NCBI GenBank assembly: GCA_937899145.1
Contig: CALBPW010000199.1
Span: 1-10,450 of the forward strand
Source: an uncultured Bacteroidota bacterium
GTDB taxonomy: Bacteria; Bacteroidota; Bacteroidia; Bacteroidales; SZUA-534
Reading direction: 5' to 3'
DNA: 10,450 nt
A model generated the notes under the pieces. It was given only the letters and a program-made list of their open reading frames with translations, searched no databases and was not told the origin of the DNA. Shown piece by piece: positions 1 to 7,157 of the stretch (position 1 is the first letter of the stretch; every line of letters starts with the position of its first letter). The position numbers and the translations under genes were made by a program.

Positions 1-14
1 TGCTCTTCCGATCT
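1..14. other. Illumina adapter remnant at the contig end
   Basis: These 14 bases equal the 3' end of the standard Illumina read-2 adapter (known tail GTGCTCTTCCGATCT). The rpsD reading frame supports this: from base 15 on the translation is good S4 protein, whereas in the first 14 bases the frame gives Ala-Leu-Pro-Ile, which does not fit the S4 C-terminal region. The bases are a library or assembly artefact and should be trimmed. The boundary is uncertain by one or two bases, because the T at 14 can also complete an acceptable Ser codon. Confidence 0.93.
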
Positions 15-100
15 CAGGAAAATTCTTAAATGTTCCTGAACGTAGCGATATTCCTGAGCATATCGAAGAACAATTGATTGTTGAACTTTACTCTAAGTAA
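15..100 (+). CDS. rpsD: 30S ribosomal protein S4, 3' fragment
   Basis: This is the last part of rpsD, cut by the contig end; about 28 codons remain before the TAA at 98-100. The readable residues include GKFLNVPERSDIPEHIEEQL and end in IVELYSK, which is the characteristic S4 C-terminus (EQLIVELYSK). S4 is a primary 16S rRNA-binding protein that nucleates assembly of the 30S body. The N-terminal domain and the S4 RNA-binding domain lie off the contig. The stop is only 9 bases before rpoA, as expected for the ribosomal alpha operon (S13-S11-S4-alpha-L17), so it is surely cotranscribed with the next two genes. Confidence 0.93.
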
Positions 101-109
101 TTATTAATT

Positions 110-1102
110 ATGGCAATTTTAGCTTTTCAAAAGCCCGACAAAGTAATAATGCTGGAACAAGACGACCGCTTTGGTAAATTTGAGTTCCGCCCACTTGAAC
201 CGGGTTATGGACAAACAGTCGGCAACGCATTGCGTCGCATATTGTTGTCATCGCTCGAAGGTTTTGCTATCACCACAATCAAAATTGCTGGTGTTGACCA
301 CGAATTTTCGACAATCCCTGGTGTTAAAGAAGATGTAACTGAAATAGTTCTGAACCTGAAACAAGTGAGATTTAAACAGCAAATTGAAGACATCGACTAT
401 GAAAAAGTATCGATCTCAATTGCTGATCAAGAAACATTTACTGCTGGTGACATCGCGCGTTTCCTGAGCGGATTCGAGGTACTAAATCCTGAATTGGTGA
501 TTTGCAACCTTGACCCGTCGGTAAAACTGCAAATGGAACTGACAGTTAATAAAGGCCGCGGCTATGTTCCCTCTGAAGAGAATATGCCCGTTGACGCCCC
601 CTTTGGCGTTATTGCCATCGACTCAATACATACTCCGATCCGCAATGTGAAGTATAGTGTTGAAAATTACCGTGTAGAACAAAAAACCGACTACGAAAAG
701 TTGGTAATTGAAATTAAAACAGATGGTTCAATACTTCCGAAAGACGCATTGAACGAAGCCGCAAAAATCCTTATCTATCACTTTATGCTATTCTCTGATG
801 AAAAAATCACTCTTGATTCAACAGAGAAATATCAAACAGAAGAATTTGATGAGGAAATCTTGCACATGCGCCAACTGCTTAAGACAAAACTTATCGATAT
901 GGACTTATCGGTACGAGCTCTTAACTGCTTAAAAGCAGCTGATGTTGAAACATTAGGCGATTTGTGCACCTACAACAAAAACGACTTGTTGAAGTTCCGT
1001 AACTTTGGTAAAAAATCGTTGACAGAGTTGGAGGATTTGTTGGACTCGATGAACCTTACTTTCGGAATGGACATCAGTAAGTATAAACTTGAGAAAGATT
1101 AA
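110..1102 (+). CDS. rpoA: DNA-directed RNA polymerase subunit alpha
   Basis: This 330-residue protein is full length for the family. The alpha dimer is the assembly platform for beta and beta', and its C-terminal domain contacts UP elements and activators. The N-terminal domain spans about residues 15-230 and includes the dimerisation and beta-contact signature [15 protein letters not shown] at 37-51. An acidic linker follows (about 238-255). The C-terminal domain covers about 260-325 and shows SVRALNCLK (R269 and N272 match E. coli DNA-contact residues R265 and N268) and the helix-hairpin-helix stretch [13 protein letters not shown] at 299-311. The ATG follows an A/T-only leader with no Shine-Dalgarno site, usual for Bacteroidota. 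It lies 9 bases after rpsD and 5 before rplQ, within the alpha operon. Nothing is truncated or odd. Confidence 0.98.
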   Translation: MAILAFQKPDKVIMLEQDDRFGKFEFRPLEPGYGQTVGNALRRILLSSLEGFAITTIKIAGVDHEFSTIPGVKEDVTEIVLNLKQVRFKQQIEDIDYEKVSISIADQETFTAGDIARFLSGFEVLNPELVICNLDPSVKLQMELTVNKGRGYVPSEENMPVDAPFGVIAIDSIHTPIRNVKYSVENYRVEQKTDYEKLVIEIKTDGSILPKDALNEAAKILIYHFMLFSDEKITLDSTEKYQTEEFDEEILHMRQLLKTKLIDMDLSVRALNCLKAADVETLGDLCTYNKNDLLKFRNFGKKSLTELEDLLDSMNLTFGMDISKYKLEKD

Positions 1103-1107
1103 TAGCG

Positions 1108-1626
1108 ATGAGACACAATAAAAGTTTTAATCACTTAGGAAGACAAGCAGGGCACAGAGACGCCATGCTGTCAAATATGGCAACATCACTTATCTTGCAC
1201 AAACGCATTCAAACAACAGTTGCCAAAGCTAAAGCACTTAAAATGTATGTTGAGCCTTTGATTACTAAATCAAAAGTTGACTCAACCCACTCGCGTCGTG
1301 TTGTATTTAGCTACCTTCAAAATAAAGAAAGTGTTGCTGAATTGTTCCGCGATGTTGCAGTTAAAGTTGGAAACCGTCCGGGCGGTTATACTCGTATTCT
1401 GAAAACTGGCACACGTGTTGGCGACAGTGCTGAAATGTGCATTATTGAATTGGTTGACTATAACACAAATTATACTCAATCGTCAGACGAATCCGCTAAG
1501 AAAACATCAACTCGCCGCCGCCGTTCATCAGCTAAAAAAACTGATAATGCAGTTGTTGCTGATGCGGTTGAAGTTAAAGACGAACCAGCTGCAGAAACAA
1601 GTGCCGAAGAGCCAAAAGCCGAATAG
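1108..1626 (+). CDS. rplQ: 50S ribosomal protein L17 with C-terminal extension
   Basis: L17 binds 23S rRNA near the peptide exit tunnel. The core, residues 1-119, is a normal L17: it begins [20 protein letters not shown], the signature that fixes the start, and continues through the conserved [23 protein letters not shown] region at 88-110. Residues 120-172 are a low-complexity tail. A Ser/Thr segment leads to the basic patch RRRRSSAKK (136-144), then an Ala/Glu/Val-rich acidic end. Long tails on L17 are common in Bacteroidota, whereas E. coli L17 has about 127 residues. The gene begins 5 bases after rpoA and is the last of the alpha operon, ending 17 bases before a strong terminator. Confidence 0.97.
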   Translation: MRHNKSFNHLGRQAGHRDAMLSNMATSLILHKRIQTTVAKAKALKMYVEPLITKSKVDSTHSRRVVFSYLQNKESVAELFRDVAVKVGNRPGGYTRILKTGTRVGDSAEMCIIELVDYNTNYTQSSDESAKKTSTRRRRSSAKKTDNAVVADAVEVKDEPAAETSAEEPKAE

Positions 1627-1643
1627 TACTTTTGTATAATTCA

Positions 1644-1674
1644 AAAAAAAGGTCGCCATCTGCGGCCTTTTTTT
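1644..1674 (+). terminator. Rho-independent terminator of the alpha operon
   Basis: A hairpin has left arm 1644-1656 (seven A then GGTCGC), a five-base loop CATCT (1657-1661) and right arm 1662-1674 (GCGGCC then seven T). It gives 13 pairs with a single G-T wobble. The T run serves as both stem and termination tract. The A and T tracts on either side make it potentially bidirectional, but no gene reads into it from the right. It sits just after rplQ, where the operon should end. Confidence 0.9.
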
Positions 1675-1727
1675 GTTTGAGATTATGTAATGTTAGCGTA
1701 CAGTTGATTTTTATTCGCTTTGAATAG

Positions 1728-1756
1728 CTTGTGTTTTATACAAATTCTGATATTTG
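1728..1756 (+). promoter_or_regulatory. Possible Bacteroidota-type promoter for the M23 peptidase
   Basis: GATATTTG at 1749-1756 matches the TAnnTTTG -7 consensus except at the first base. CTTG at 1728-1731 could be the -33 element, but the 17-base spacing is a little short of the usual 19-20. Transcription would begin roughly at 1762, giving a leader of about a dozen bases before the TTG start. The gene needs its own promoter because the alpha operon terminator lies upstream. Confidence 0.33.
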
Positions 1757-1775
1757 TAACCTAAAAAATTGAATT

Positions 1776-2744
1776 TTGAAAAAGATATTTTTATTTGCAA
1801 TGTGTGCATCGGCTTTAAATATGGCTTTTGCACAAGAATATGACGCAAACGATATTGAAGAAGATCAAGTTATAGGCCCCGACGAACAACAAATTCCAAA
1901 CTTTTTGCCAGAGCCAATTGATACGGTCGATACCGATGATAAATTTGTGAAGATTGTTCTTTATAACGATAAAACGTGGGATTATGTCGATTTCGGACGC
2001 CCCGTAATTAATGACAACGATTTAGATACACTTTTCTGGAACGACAAAATTCATTCTTACAAAGATGTGCCACTATCGGAATTGCCAGACGAAATCGATC
2101 TTATGCTTGTCGATTCAACACATTCATTTTGCGCGCCAATAGTCGGAAGGATAACATCGCGATATAGTTTCAGGCATGGGCGCAACCATAACGGAACTGA
2201 TGTGAAACTTGAAGTTGGCGACCCCGTGCGGGCCGCTTTTGATGGCAAAGTGAGGGTGTCGGAATACTCAAAACGCACTGGCGGATATGGTAATTTAATT
2301 GTTTTGCGGCATGCCAATGGCTTGGAAACGTATTATGCGCATCTGTCGGCGCGTAATGTGCAAGTAGGTGAGATTGTAAAAGCGGGCGAGATTATTGGCA
2401 AAGGCGGAAATACGGGACGCAGCACTGGCTCTCATTTGCATTTTGAAGTCAGGTATCATGGCCAATCGTTTGATGCGGAGCGGCTTATAGATTTTCAGAA
2501 TGGACAATTGCGTGACACCTTATACACCATTAAAAAGCATTATTTTAGCATCTACTCGCACTATGGACAAACCGATGAAGAATCGTATGCAGAATCGCAG
2601 CACAAAACTTACAAAATTAAACCGGGTGATACACTGAGTGGGATAGCTCACAAAAATGGCACTACGGTTGGCATATTATGTAAACTAAATGGCATAAAGC
2701 CTACAACCGTTTTGCGCGTCGGAAAAACAATTTTTGTACGTTGA
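1776..2744 (+). CDS. Secreted M23 family metallopeptidase with LysM domain
   Basis: This is a 322-residue exported peptidoglycan hydrolase of the LytM/lysostaphin type, which cuts cross-link peptides in the cell wall. Residues 1-20 form a signal peptide (MKKIFLFAM, hydrophobic core, AFA-Q cleavage). About 21-115 is an acidic region with an LYNDKTWDY motif that I cannot assign. The M23 domain covers about 120-240 with all zinc and catalytic residues in place: HNGTD (H138, D142), YYAHL (H189) and GSHLHFE (H220, H222). A LysM domain at 278-321 (YKIKPGDTLSGIA ... IFVR) would anchor it to peptidoglycan. The start is TTG: a TGA lies two codons upstream in frame, and the first ATG (codon 9) would cut the signal peptide in half. 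It is monocistronic; the exact bond cleaved is unknown. Confidence 0.93.
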   Translation: MKKIFLFAMCASALNMAFAQEYDANDIEEDQVIGPDEQQIPNFLPEPIDTVDTDDKFVKIVLYNDKTWDYVDFGRPVINDNDLDTLFWNDKIHSYKDVPLSELPDEIDLMLVDSTHSFCAPIVGRITSRYSFRHGRNHNGTDVKLEVGDPVRAAFDGKVRVSEYSKRTGGYGNLIVLRHANGLETYYAHLSARNVQVGEIVKAGEIIGKGGNTGRSTGSHLHFEVRYHGQSFDAERLIDFQNGQLRDTLYTIKKHYFSIYSHYGQTDEESYAESQHKTYKIKPGDTLSGIAHKNGTTVGILCKLNGIKPTTVLRVGKTIFVR

Positions 2745-2849
2745 TATTTAAGTACTCAACTTATTGTCAGCATATTTGCTCCCAATCTTGTTGTATATTT
2801 ATGCAATAATCACATAATCATAAAAAATGCAATAAAAATTCACTTTTCT

Positions 2850-2879
2850 ATTGTATAACAAAGAAAAAATATACTTTTG
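2850..2879 (+). promoter_or_regulatory. Bacteroidota-type promoter for the CoA-transferase
   Basis: TACTTTTG at 2872-2879 is a full match to the -7 consensus TAnnTTTG and is followed by C, as often seen. ATTG at 2850-2853 fits the -33 element (TTTG) with an 18-base spacer. The predicted transcript starts near 2885 and has a leader of about 30 bases before the ATG. This is the best promoter in the window. The rest of the 170-base gap between the two genes is A/T-rich and shows no clear terminator for the peptidase gene. Confidence 0.6.
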
Positions 2880-2914
2880 CACTTCGTTTTTGGAATGTAT
2901 AATAATACAGAAAA

Positions 2915-4231
2915 ATGAATATGAATACTGCGATTAAATTTGTTTCGGCAGCTGAGGCTGTAAAGGTTATAAAATCGGGCGACCATATACATTTGAGTGC
3001 GATTGGAAATGCTCCACAAGTGCTTATAAAAGCAATGTGCGACCGTGGGCGCAATGGTGAATTGCACGATGTTCATATCCATCATTTTCACACTGAAGGC
3101 GATGCGCCTTACTCAGCACCTGAGTTTGAGGGCGTTTTTCAGCACGATGCTTTTTTTGTTGGCGCAAATACTCGAAAAAATGTGCAAGCCGGTTATGCCG
3201 ATTATATTCCAGTATTTTTAGGCGAGGCGGCACGTCTTTATCGCGAGGGATACTTGCCGTGCAATGTGGCAATGATTCAAGTTTGCCCACCCGACGAGCA
3301 CGGCTTTGTATCGCTTGGAACCTCAGTTGACGCGTGCCTTGCCGCAATGGAAGTTGCCGATTATGTTATCGCAGTTGTCAACAAAAATGCGCCTCGCGCC
3401 TTTGGGCAAGCTATGATTCCGATGAGTCGTATCAATATTTTTGTTGAAGATGATTCGCCATTGATTGAAAAATTCTACGAAGAACCATCAGAAACCGACC
3501 TTGCCATTGGTAAACATTGTGCCGAACTGATTGACGACGGCGCTTGCCTACAGCTTGGTATAGGCTCGTTGCCAAATGCTACATTGGCTTGTTTGGAAAA
3601 TCATAAAAACCTCGGATTGCATACCGAAATGTTTGCTGATGGTGTTCTGAAACTGGTTGAAAAAGGCGTAATAAATGGTGCTAATAAAGCCCTTGATCGC
3701 GGCAAGATTGTGTCAACATTTTTACTCGGAACAAACAAAGTCTACAATTTTGTAGATAATAATCCGCAAGTGCTAATGCAAGACGTGGCCTATACAAACG
3801 ACCCATTCATCATCGCACAACAGCCCAAAATGACTGCCATCAATTCGGCTATCGAAATTGACCTTACTGGTCAGGTTTGTGCCGACTCAATCGGGACAAA
3901 ACAATTCTCTGGCGCAGGTGGCCAAATTGATTTTATTTATGGAGCATCGCGTGCTAAAGGTGGAAAGGCGATAATTGCAATGCCGTCAATTACCAAAAAA
4001 GGCATCAGCAAGATTGTGCCAACGCTAACTCCTGGTGCAAGTGTGGTTACAACACGTTTCCATATTCATTGGTTTGTAACCGAATATGGAGCTGTCAATT
4101 TGTATGGACGCACAATGCAAGAGCGTGCAAAACTTATTATCAGCGTTGCTCACCCAAGTGTGCGCGAAGATTTGGACCGCGCGGCATTTGAGCGTTTTGG
4201 TTCGCACTTCCATTATTATGCAAGTAAATAG
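2915..4231 (+). CDS. Acyl-CoA:carboxylate CoA-transferase (4-hydroxybutyrate/butyrate/acetate type)
   Basis: This is a cytoplasmic class I CoA-transferase of the acetyl-CoA hydrolase/transferase family, moving CoA between an acyl-CoA and a free acid such as acetate. The 438 residues equal the length of Clostridium aminobutyricum 4-hydroxybutyrate CoA-transferase, and the catalytic glutamate falls at the same number: GLHTEMFADG with E238, which forms the glutamyl-CoA thioester. Other family marks are GIGSLPNA (215-222), the glycine-rich CoA-site motif QFSGAGGQIDF (330-340), TRFHIHWFVTEYGAVNLYG (380-398) and the HPSVREDLDR end region. In Bacteroidales such enzymes make butyrate, acetate or succinate during fermentation. 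The acyl substrate cannot be read from sequence. A second ATG two codons in is an alternative start. No 4-hydroxybutyrate pathway partner lies nearby; it stands alone behind its own promoter, convergent with the next gene. Confidence 0.93.
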   Translation: MNMNTAIKFVSAAEAVKVIKSGDHIHLSAIGNAPQVLIKAMCDRGRNGELHDVHIHHFHTEGDAPYSAPEFEGVFQHDAFFVGANTRKNVQAGYADYIPVFLGEAARLYREGYLPCNVAMIQVCPPDEHGFVSLGTSVDACLAAMEVADYVIAVVNKNAPRAFGQAMIPMSRINIFVEDDSPLIEKFYEEPSETDLAIGKHCAELIDDGACLQLGIGSLPNATLACLENHKNLGLHTEMFADGVLKLVEKGVINGANKALDRGKIVSTFLLGTNKVYNFVDNNPQVLMQDVAYTNDPFIIAQQPKMTAINSAIEIDLTGQVCADSIGTKQFSGAGGQIDFIYGASRAKGGKAIIAMPSITKKGISKIVPTLTPGASVVTTRFHIHWFVTEYGAVNLYGRTMQERAKLIISVAHPSVREDLDRAAFERFGSHFHYYASK

Positions 4232-4308
4232 GAAGAAAACCAGAGTTGAGAATTAAATTTTCGCTTCTTATTTCGTAACCAATTTTTTTAAGTTCAGTAA
4301 TTTAGTAA

Positions 4309-5736
4309 TTATTTTCCTGAACCTTCGAAGATTATGCGTATGGTGTAAATCAGGATTTTTATATCGAGGTAGAGCGACATATTTTCGAGGTATATAATAT
4401 CGTATTTAAGCCGATCAATCATTTCGTCAACATTTTGTGCATAGCCGTATTTTACCTGTCCCCATGAAGTTATGCCCGGACGGACCTTGAAAACCGTGTA
4501 ATAGTGAGGTGCGCGTTGCACAATTTGTTCAATATAAAACTGACGTTCAGGGCGAGGTCCGACAAGCGACATATCGCCTTTTAGGACATTGATAAATTGT
4601 GGCAGTTCATCAAACCTGACTTTCCGCATAAAGCGGCCAATGCGTGTAATGCGAGGGTCTCCATCGCGCGATAGTGCGGGACCGTCTTTTTCCGCATCAA
4701 CATACATTGTTCTGAATTTAATGATTTTGAATGGTTTGGCATATCGTCCTAATCGCTCTTGACAATAAAAAACAGGGCCTTTTGATGAGCATTTCACACA
4801 AACAGCCAATACAATATATATTGGTATTAAGACAATTATGGCTATTAGCGATACTACGACATCAATCATTCGCTTAACGTTTGTTTGCCAAGCAGGCATA
4901 GTGTCGTGCGACATTTCAATGAGTGGAACTCCAAATATCGACGACATTTTCACATTTCCTGATACAATGTCTAAAATATCGGGTACCGCGCGGATTTCGA
5001 CATTTGTCGATTTGACTTTAACCACAATTTGTTTGATTTTTGAACGCTCGTGTGGCTCAATGGCGATAATAACCTCTTCAATTTTCTGGTCGTTGATGAC
5101 AGAAATCAGATTGCCGAGATTGCCCATATTGGGGAGAACCTTGCTAAGCTCAATACTTCTGCTGCCATTGACGGCAATGTAGCCAACAAAATATTCGCCA
5201 GCCGATTTTGGCTTGCTGCTAAGGTCGTGATATAGTTTGTAGGCTTGCTCTCCGCTACCAATAATTAGTGTTGGGAAACCAATTTCGCGGTTGCGGATTT
5301 TATGAACGATGGCATTTGTAAGAAGAAACCGGAAAGTGTAAGTTATACTAAAATGGCAACCAAGCAGATACAGGAATGATGAGTAGTAGTTATGATTTGC
5401 TATTATGGTGTCATCAAGTATTAGGGAGAAAAATATCATTATCACACCAAAAGTACAGATAAAGATGGTGTTGCCAAGTTCTTTTAGTCGCGAGCGATGG
5501 TAGATTTTGTCGTAATCGCCAGCAATATAGTATAGTAAAATCCAAAAAATTGGAATAAAGATGAACCCCAAAAGTATAATGTGTTCGCTGCAAATAATGG
5601 AGTCGATGTTGATGCTGGTTTCGCCAACAACTATGCGCTTGCGATAGACAAAGAATAAAGCCCATGCTATTAATGCGGCTAAATAGTCGGCAAAAAGATA
5701 CTTTAACACCTGCAAGCGAGGGCGCTTTGCTTTCAT
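4309..5736 (-). CDS. Undecaprenyl-phosphate sugar phosphotransferase (WcaJ/WbaP-like)
   Basis: This 475-residue inner-membrane enzyme, a polyprenyl glycosylphosphotransferase, would transfer a sugar-1-phosphate from a UDP-sugar to undecaprenyl phosphate, the first step of a capsule, exopolysaccharide or O-antigen unit. Four hydrophobic helices are visible (about 12-31, 51-72, 90-108, 118-140), then a Rossmann-like soluble domain (about 150-270, starting LIIGSGEQA). The catalytic sugar-transferase domain (286-475) includes a membrane helix or re-entrant helix (289-313), CQERLGRYAKPFKIIKFRTM, the catalytic Asp-Glu pair in RFDELPQFINVLKGDMSLVG (D376, E377), PRPER, and RPGITSWGQV. This is the full large-PGT layout. 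The sugar cannot be predicted. No glycosyltransferase, flippase or polymerase gene is beside it, so it initiates a glycan assembled elsewhere. A near-consensus -7 box (TTTATTTG on the - strand, 5767-5774) lies 30 bases upstream. Confidence 0.95.
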   Translation of the reverse strand: MKAKRPRLQVLKYLFADYLAALIAWALFFVYRKRIVVGETSINIDSIICSEHIILLGFIFIPIFWILLYYIAGDYDKIYHRSRLKELGNTIFICTFGVIMIFFSLILDDTIIANHNYYSSFLYLLGCHFSITYTFRFLLTNAIVHKIRNREIGFPTLIIGSGEQAYKLYHDLSSKPKSAGEYFVGYIAVNGSRSIELSKVLPNMGNLGNLISVINDQKIEEVIIAIEPHERSKIKQIVVKVKSTNVEIRAVPDILDIVSGNVKMSSIFGVPLIEMSHDTMPAWQTNVKRMIDVVVSLIAIIVLIPIYIVLAVCVKCSSKGPVFYCQERLGRYAKPFKIIKFRTMYVDAEKDGPALSRDGDPRITRIGRFMRKVRFDELPQFINVLKGDMSLVGPRPERQFYIEQIVQRAPHYYTVFKVRPGITSWGQVKYGYAQNVDEMIDRLKYDIIYLENMSLYLDIKILIYTIRIIFEGSGK

Positions 5737-5941
5737 AGTTTTCTTTTGTTAGTTGCTAAACCACGCCAAATAAATTGGCATTGCGGTTATGAAAACGATA
5801 GTTGTTCGTTTTTATTGCAATTTTTTTTGAAAAAAATACGGATTTTTCTTAAATAGGTGAGTGTGAGGATAAAGAGAAGATAATGTGTAAAGTTGGATAT
5901 AAGCTGTGCGCGGATTTTTTGTGTTTATCGTCCGCATTTTT

Positions 5942-6841
5942 TTAGAAGACGTTGAAATTGATACGCATTTTGGCGCGAATTTGCTCACAAGCTATTTGTG
6001 TGCGAATTTCGTTTTCGATACTATTTATCAAGCAATTACCGCACATGATTGTATCGTAGAATGATTTTAGTTGCAGATATTCAATTGATTGGTTTTGTGA
6101 TTTGCTATTCCATAATGTTGGTGTGTCGGGTTTATCGCTACAAATATTTGTTACGGTGTTGTCAAGTAAATCGGCTTGTGTTATGTTGTTGTAATTTAGT
6201 ATTTTAATATCGTGCGTTGGAGCTATTCCATATTTGTCGACAACAAGATTTCCGATAGTGCCATTGTCGAAATCGATGCGAAGGCGGAGTGAATCGGGAA
6301 CGCTACTGAAACTTGAATAGACATTGACGGCGACACGATGCACATTGGTGCGCATAAATGCTAATAGCATACTAACTTCGGTGCGCGCTAACGACATCAG
6401 ATTATGATTATCGCTGCGTGATATTATGCACTGAATATCAAGCGGATGTTTGCAATATGTGTGCAGATATTGATAAATTTCGGTGTAGATGTAGGGATGC
6501 CCAACAACAAGGCTTGTGCCGGCTTCGTCGCGAAGTAGCGTAAGTGTTTGCAACTCATCGAAACCGAAATTGTGCACGCCACATAAAAAGACATCAAGCG
6601 AGTGCCGGACTGCCTCGGTAACTAATGGCATATAAATGTTGTCGTCGATTGAAAAAATGACGGCTTGACATTGTTCGTAAACATCGGCGAACGACTGGAA
6701 GACATTGAAATTGTACGTTCGGTAGCGGTCGATGAGTAGGCTGGGGTCGTAGATGCCACAAAATGTGAAAGCTGGCAATTGCTCCAATGCTTTCATATAA
6801 ACATCGGCGTTGTGTAATCCTACTATTCCTACTTTCAGCAT
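5942..6841 (-). CDS. Degenerate Gfo/Idh/MocA-like oxidoreductase homologue
   Basis: This 299-residue soluble protein has an N-terminal Rossmann layout (beta-strand KVGIVGL at 3-9, acidic strand end GIYDPS at 29-34, AVIFSIDDNIYMPLVTEAV at 60-78). That matches the NAD(P)-binding half of Gfo/Idh/MocA sugar dehydrogenases. The C-terminal half (about 120-299) has the weak layout of the family's substrate domain. Key motifs are eroded: the nucleotide loop reads GLHNAD instead of GxGxxG; the nearly universal EKP triad is CGV at 87-89 (DVFLCGVHNF); and the usual catalytic His-Asp segment aligns with RTEVSMLLAFM (153-163). I infer that it binds a ligand or acts as a partner rather than as a normal dehydrogenase. 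The frame is open with normal codons, so it is not an obvious pseudogene. A 205-base gap separates it from the glycosylphosphotransferase; both face the same way. Confidence 0.65.
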   Translation of the reverse strand: MLKVGIVGLHNADVYMKALEQLPAFTFCGIYDPSLLIDRYRTYNFNVFQSFADVYEQCQAVIFSIDDNIYMPLVTEAVRHSLDVFLCGVHNFGFDELQTLTLLRDEAGTSLVVGHPYIYTEIYQYLHTYCKHPLDIQCIISRSDNHNLMSLARTEVSMLLAFMRTNVHRVAVNVYSSFSSVPDSLRLRIDFDNGTIGNLVVDKYGIAPTHDIKILNYNNITQADLLDNTVTNICSDKPDTPTLWNSKSQNQSIEYLQLKSFYDTIMCGNCLINSIENEIRTQIACEQIRAKMRINFNVF

Positions 6842-6860
6842 ATTTTGATAAATATTTATG

Positions 6861-6868
6861 CAAATCTA
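6861..6868 (-). promoter_or_regulatory. -7 promoter box for the Gfo/Idh/MocA-like gene
   Basis: Read on the - strand this is TAGATTTG followed by C, a complete match to TAnnTTTG. The start codon lies 19 bases downstream, giving a short leader of about 12-15 bases that is typical of Bacteroidota. No good TTTG is seen at the -33 spacing (the area reads TATTTACC), so the promoter may be weak or depend on an activator. It would let this gene be transcribed apart from yidD. Confidence 0.42.
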
Positions 6869-6932
6869 AATTGAAAAATGCAGGTAAATAGTGCGATGCA
6901 GGTTTGTTATCAACGCAGGAATGTTAAAAAAG

Positions 6933-7157
6933 TCATTTCTTTTCTTTCCACCAATGTTGCGGTGGTACAGGGTCGTAGCCGCTGCCGCCCCATGGGTGGC
7001 AGCGGAGCAATCGCCTAATAGTGAGCCATAGTCCGATGATTGGGCCGTGTATGCGTAGTGCCTCAATTGCGTATGCTGAACAAGTAGGTGTGAATCGGCA
7101 ACTGTTTGGCAACAAAGGAGATATAGCTAATTGATAGAGCCGAATGGGAAGAATCAA
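6933..7157 (-). CDS. yidD: Membrane protein insertion efficiency factor YidD
   Basis: YidD is a small inner-membrane-associated protein that helps the YidC insertase place proteins in the membrane. The diagnostic motifs are complete: [20 protein letters not shown] (three-cysteine region), [13 protein letters not shown], then [19 protein letters not shown]. Length is 74 residues from the TTG at 7157, against about 70-85 in the family. There is no in-frame ATG. Upstream the frame stays open to a TAA at 7197-7199 and encodes RKFFTILLI, which looks like the usual basic-hydrophobic YidD N-terminus, so translation may begin at CTG (7179-7181), giving 82 residues. rnpA, the classic neighbour, is not upstream. 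The gene is divergent from porZ; a TAATTTTG box on the - strand (7254-7261) lacks a -33 partner and is only a weak promoter candidate. Confidence 0.94.
   Translation of the reverse strand: MILPIRLYQLAISPLLPNSCRFTPTCSAYAIEALRIHGPIIGLWLTIRRLLRCHPWGGSGYDPVPPQHWWKEKK

Noticed and set aside
2801..2836. Direct repeat ATGCAATAA (twice) upstream of the CoA-transferase
   Set aside because: Two nine-base A/T-rich copies without further units or symmetry around the promoter are weak evidence for an operator; chance is likely.
3024..3347. A 107-codon - strand frame inside the CoA-transferase gene
   Set aside because: It is fully antisense to a conserved enzyme with intact motifs, and the translated chain resembles no protein family I know.
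4292..4322. GTTCAG/CTGAAC inverted repeat between the two convergent genes, as a shared terminator
   Set aside because: The stem has six pairs with a 19-base loop, its right arm lies in the coding end of the - strand gene, and no proper T tract follows on either strand.
5883..5945. A 20-codon + strand ATG frame in the gap between the glycosylphosphotransferase and the Gfo-like gene
   Set aside because: It is very short, is antisense to the end of the neighbouring gene, and has no promoter. Its hydrophobic Cys/Phe composition is expected from A/T-rich sequence.
5942..6841. Gfo-like gene as a pseudogene
   Set aside because: There is no internal stop or frameshift over 299 codons, the layout of the domain is kept and a promoter box is present. 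Loss of catalytic residues alone does not make it broken.
6866..7066. A 66-codon - strand frame overlapping yidD
   Set aside because: It covers the same bases as yidD in another frame, while the yidD frame carries every family motif.
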